NCBI GenBank assembly: GCA_023266695.1
Contig: JAHFPO010000097.1
Location: 1 to 8,979, forward strand
Direction of reading: 5' to 3'
Length of the DNA: 8,979 bases
From: Hyphomicrobiales bacterium
GTDB taxonomy: Bacteria > Pseudomonadota > Alphaproteobacteria > Rhizobiales > Xanthobacteraceae
The position numbers and the translations under genes were made by a program. Below are positions 7,139-8,979 of the stretch, one piece after another; positions within the stretch are counted from its first letter, which is position 1; each line of letters begins with the position of its first letter. The notes beneath the pieces are model-generated. The model was not told the DNA's origin and did not search any database. It saw only the letters and a list, made by a program, of their open reading frames with translations.

Positions 7139-8325
7139 CTTCCCTGCGGCGCCGGCGGCGACGCGGCTCCCGGCGTGATATCGCGCAGTTTATCGTCGAT
7201 CATCGTTTGCAGGCGCTTGTGATCGCAGCCTTGACCGCACAGTTTGGCGAAATTGTTCAGGCGCTCGCGTTCGTGCGCGTCGGCGACGCATTGCTCGACC
7301 TTGATTCGCCGCTCATGCACGGATGCGAGCGCCATCCGCAGACGGTTGGTGTCGACGAAGGCGCCCACCCGGTTCTCGATCTCGAGGATCATTCCGCGCA
7401 GCTGCGAATCGAGGTCCTGCAGCTGGGCGGCGTCGCTGCCGCAGCGCGCGAGCAGGAGATCGGCGACGTAGCGCGGCGTGCGCGCGCCGGTGGCCGGACT
7501 AATGATGTTGGTGGGCGTCGATTGATAGATGCGGATGAATTCCTCGCCGGCGTCCATCTGCTGATAGAGCGACACCTGCGCCTGTTCCGCCCGCTGCAGG
7601 TATTGCACGGTATCGGCCATGGAGAGCGTGAGATCGTTGCCGAAGTCCTTGGCGTCCTTGCTCTTGGATCTGCGCGGCCGGTGGACATAGACGATGCCCT
7701 GCCGGTCGATGCCGGCGGTGAAGACACTGGAGCAGGACGACATGCAGCGATGAGCCGGGCCGTCGGCCTTGCCGATCTGCGGCAGGCCGTCGATCACCTT
7801 CTGATAGGCCTGCCAGGCGGCGGCGAAGGCGGGATCATCGGCGGGCTTCTCGGTCGAGCCGGGCGCGGCGCGTGGGCCCCAGGTTCCCAGGGGCGGAACG
7901 ATGAAATCGGGCCGATAGGCGACCGGCAGCCGAGTGAAGCTCTGGGTCTTCAGCCAGAACATGCGCACCAGTTCGGCGAGCCGCCTGCCCAAGCCGGAAT
8001 CGCCGCCGCCGGAGGCGAGATAGATGGTGGCGAGCCAGCCGCGGTTCGCCGTGATCGCGTCGATGAGCTTGTCGACATCCACCCTCGAATGGATGCCCCC
8101 GGTGAGAAACACCGCGCGGCAGAGCTCGGGGCCCGGCAGCTTGGCAGGGTCGATCTGCAGGTAGGCGGCGAATTTCTTCGGGTCGTTGTCGAACAGCTGC
8201 CAGAGATATTTGTATTTCGAGGCCTCGATGCATTCGACCTCGATCGCGGCCGCGGGCCGGGGCGCGGCGCAGGCGAGGAGCGCGAGCGCCGTGCCCGCGA
8301 AGATGGCGCGAGAAACCGGATGCAT
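7135..8325 (-). CDS. Exported ClpP-like (COG3904-type) protein with candidate Ser/His site, cysteine-rich
   Basis: This 396-residue protein (counted from the ATG at 8325) has a signal peptide cut either after AAA before IEVEC or, less likely, at a lipobox-like LLAC (Cys19). The segment 73-126 has LTGGIHS, WLATIYLASGGGDSGLG (GGGD at 106-109) and RRLAELVRMFWLKTQ. After an insert of about 65 residues comes CMSSC (194-198) and YVHRP with His215. Next is a helical stretch ending in YQQMDAGEEFIRIYQSTP. This order matches periplasmic ClpP/crotonase-fold proteins, in which the Ser of Cys-x-Ser-x-Cys is the proposed nucleophile (here Ser196). The mature chain has eight cysteines (32, 69, 194, 198, 295, 346, 363, 367), all shared with the downstream paralogue. 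A TTG at 8346 is in frame, but only the ATG at 8325 has a ribosome site (AAAGG, nine bases away). Peptidase activity is an inference from pattern; the target is unknown. Confidence 0.8.
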   Translation of the reverse strand: MHPVSRAIFAGTALALLACAAPRPAAAIEVECIEASKYKYLWQLFDNDPKKFAAYLQIDPAKLPGPELCRAVFLTGGIHSRVDVDKLIDAITANRGWLATIYLASGGGDSGLGRRLAELVRMFWLKTQSFTRLPVAYRPDFIVPPLGTWGPRAAPGSTEKPADDPAFAAAWQAYQKVIDGLPQIGKADGPAHRCMSSCSSVFTAGIDRQGIVYVHRPRRSKSKDAKDFGNDLTLSMADTVQYLQRAEQAQVSLYQQMDAGEEFIRIYQSTPTNIISPATGARTPRYVADLLLARCGSDAAQLQDLDSQLRGMILEIENRVGAFVDTNRLRMALASVHERRIKVEQCVADAHERERLNNFAKLCGQGCDHKRLQTMIDDKLRDITPGAASPPAPQGR

Positions 8326-8334
8326 CAGCCGATA

Positions 8335-8339
8335 CCTTT
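8335..8339 (-). promoter_or_regulatory. Ribosome binding site deciding the start of the upstream ClpP-like gene
   Basis: AAAGG lies nine bases before the ATG at 8325 on the minus strand. The longer frame from TTG at 8346 has no purine-rich site in front. The signal peptide also starts more normally at the ATG (MHPVSR, then the hydrophobic core). Confidence 0.5.
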
Positions 8340-8375
8340 GTCTCAAGGAAGCGGGAGCGCCCTCGACGGCTGGGG

Positions 8376-8404
8376 AGTATGGAAGACCTCCCGCCCGCTC
8401 GCAA
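8376..8404 (-). promoter_or_regulatory. Probable sigma70-type promoter of the exported-paralogue operon
   Basis: On the minus strand, TTGCGA (8399-8404) and CATACT (8376-8381) are separated by exactly 17 bases. Each matches four of six consensus positions. Transcription would begin near 8369, leaving a leader of about 44 bases before the ATG at 8325. It is back to back with the tRNA promoter. No operator-like repeat is evident in it. Confidence 0.5.
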
Positions 8405-8437
8405 GCTCCACCCGGATGCGGGAAAAGCCGTGCGCTA

Positions 8438-8466
8438 TTGACGGCGGCTGGCCGCCTCCGTAGGTC
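8438..8466 (+). promoter_or_regulatory. Probable sigma70-type promoter of the tRNA-Lys gene
   Basis: TTGACG (8438-8443, five of six consensus bases) is followed after a 17-base spacer by TAGGTC (8461-8466, weak). It sits just in front of the tRNA, so transcription would start a few bases before 8477. The spacer contains a perfect 6-bp inverted repeat, GGCGGC-TG-GCCGCC (8443-8456). The region between the -10 and the tRNA is GC-rich, as in stable-RNA promoters under stringent control; that control is inference. Confidence 0.5.
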
Positions 8467-8476
8467 TCCCTCGCAC

Positions 8477-8551
8477 GGGCCCGTAGCTCAGTGGTAGAGC
8501 ACGTGACTTTTAATCACGGTGTCGATGGTTCGATCCCATCCGGGCTCACCA
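8477..8551 (+). tRNA. tRNA-Lys, anticodon UUU
   Basis: The full cloverleaf folds. The acceptor stem is GGGCCCG (8477-8483) with CGGGCTC (8541-8547), with a G-U pair at 2-71. The D arm is GCTC-AGTGGTA-GAGC (8486-8500). The anticodon stem is CGTGA/TCACG with loop CTTTTAA (8507-8513), giving anticodon TTT at 8509-8511. The T arm is GATGG-TTCGATC-CCATC (8524-8540), followed by discriminator A and an encoded CCA (8549-8551). The variable loop is five bases. It should be functional and decodes AAA/AAG. Its 3' half lies at the boundary with an AT-richer region, a common place for integration of mobile elements. Confidence 0.96.
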
Positions 8552-8577
8552 ATATTTTCAATGACTTATCTTAATTT

Positions 8578-8793
8578 CTAGATGGTCAGGCGGCTAAAGG
8601 TGACCACAGGGTGACCACCGGGAGGAGTTTCGAGCCGTATTGAGTCCCGCTGGTCTAATTCGAGTGAACGCTGTTGGTGGTCACCATAAATGTGCTTTTC
8701 GAGTGCTAATGCATGACGCCTCGCGCGTGCATACTGGTCGCGAAAGTCGTGTGACAAAATTAATCCTGAAGTTTTGATGCTCGCCGCTATTGA
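8578..8793 (-). pseudogene. Possible fragment of a phage terminase small subunit-like gene
   Basis: A minus-strand frame of 71 codons, closed by TGA at 8794-8796 upstream and TAG at 8578-8580, has no ATG; only a TTG at 8757 could serve as start. It encodes LSHDFRDQYARARRHALALEK in its first half. FRDQYARAR closely matches, from memory, the segment FRDQYARAREAQAD typical of phage small-terminase/DNA-packaging proteins, where it follows the helix-turn-helix. The rest (SLELDQRDSIRLETPPGG and on) does not clearly match. The N-terminal helix-turn-helix is missing, so at best it is a remnant. It could also be a chance frame. The repeats at 8599-8619 and 8676-8685 lie inside it. Confidence 0.3.
8599..8685. 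repeat. GGTGACCAC direct repeat pair with an inverted third copy
   Basis: GGTGACCAC occurs at 8599-8607 and again at 8610-8618, exactly 11 bp apart, about one turn of the helix. The second copy extends to GGTGACCACC (8610-8619). A perfect inverted 10-bp copy, GGTGGTCACC, lies at 8676-8685. It begins 48 bp after the last tRNA base. The arrangement resembles protein-binding arm or operator sites near an attachment site, but no protein partner is visible. Confidence 0.5.
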
Positions 8794-8979
8794 TCAGTTG
8801 CGGTGACGCATCTCAACCGACGAAACACGCCCGCGATACGTCCGGTCATGCCCAATGAGCAGACGTTAACCGGTGCGACACGCAAGTCTGTTCGGTGCCG
8901 ATTGTGTTGCAAAACTCGGCGAAGAACCGCCAACGCGCAATATTTGAATCGGAACGAACAACTTTTTGAATCAACATTG

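Larger units (their letters stand above)
8552..8979. other. AT-richer tail after tRNA-Lys, no intact gene; possible remnant of an integrated element
   Basis: From the base after the tRNA CCA the composition shifts: T- and A-rich runs such as those at 8552-8580 and 8937-8979 contrast with the GC-rich genes before the tRNA. No intact gene is recognisable. The longest open stretches are the minus-strand 71-codon fragment at 8578-8793 and a 43-codon minus-strand frame at 8846-8977 that I do not recognise. A cluster of GGTGACCAC repeats lies near the tRNA. I see no integrase reading frame and no second copy of the tRNA 3' end within the window. This fits a decayed island end, or an island whose integrase lies further right. 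Confidence 0.45.

Noticed and set aside
7135..8346. TTG at 8346 as the start of the upstream exported protein
   Set aside because: There is no ribosome site before it, and the ATG at 8325 gives a more normal signal peptide with AAAGG upstream.
7207..8463. Long plus-strand open frame opposite the exported ClpP-like gene
   Set aside because: It has no recognisable domain and antisense composition, whereas the minus strand has a signal peptide, a ribosome site, a promoter and a paralogue.
8846..8977. 43-codon minus-strand frame with an ATG in the AT-rich tail
   Set aside because: It is too short, shows no recognised similarity and has no good ribosome site in view; kept only as part of the tail description.

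Overview
The window comes from a high-GC bacterium, most likely an alphaproteobacterium of the Hyphomicrobiales (Rhizobiales) type. This is inferred from the strong G/C bias at third codon positions, a GlmU beside an alanine/proline-rich SPOR-like membrane protein, and a membrane-anchored GH17 protein of the kind annotated as beta-(1-6) glucan synthase / NdvC-related in rhizobia. The species cannot be named from the sequence.

Layout: (1) 1-111 is the region downstream of glmU, with no gene that can be supported. (2) 112-1455, minus strand, is glmU, which makes UDP-GlcNAc for peptidoglycan and lipopolysaccharide. (3) Divergent from it, on the plus strand, are a membrane protein with a coiled coil, a Pro/Ala linker and a SPOR-like C-terminus (1604-2515) and a small four-helix membrane protein (2573-3034). 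(4) On the minus strand, converging with and overlapping the small membrane gene by 107 bp, is a GH17-type membrane enzyme probably acting on periplasmic beta-glucan (2928-4556). (5) Further along the minus strand is an apparent operon read from about 8370 down to 4770. It holds two translationally coupled, exported paralogues (7135-8325 and 6017-7138) and a cytosolic M20D-type amidohydrolase (4770-5939). (6) A tRNA-Lys(UUU) gene on the plus strand (8477-8551) is followed by a clearly more AT-rich tail (8552-8979) with no intact gene, a cluster of short repeats and a short open stretch resembling a phage small-terminase fragment. It looks like the edge of a decayed integrated element.

The most interesting part is the exported paralogue pair. 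Both proteins share eight cysteines at matching positions. Both also show the outline of a ClpP/crotonase-like fold, as in the periplasmic proteins of COG3904. The upstream copy keeps candidate GGD, Cys-x-Ser-x-Cys and Val-His elements. The downstream copy has lost the Ser, the His and the GGD turn. This looks like an active serine-hydrolase-like protein coupled to an inactive partner (4-bp ATGA overlap), with a third enzyme gene behind them.

Pathways touched are cell-envelope precursor synthesis (GlmU), septal or envelope peptidoglycan (SPOR-like protein) and periplasmic glucan (GH17 protein). The region is therefore mostly about the cell envelope, but a direct functional link between these units is inference.
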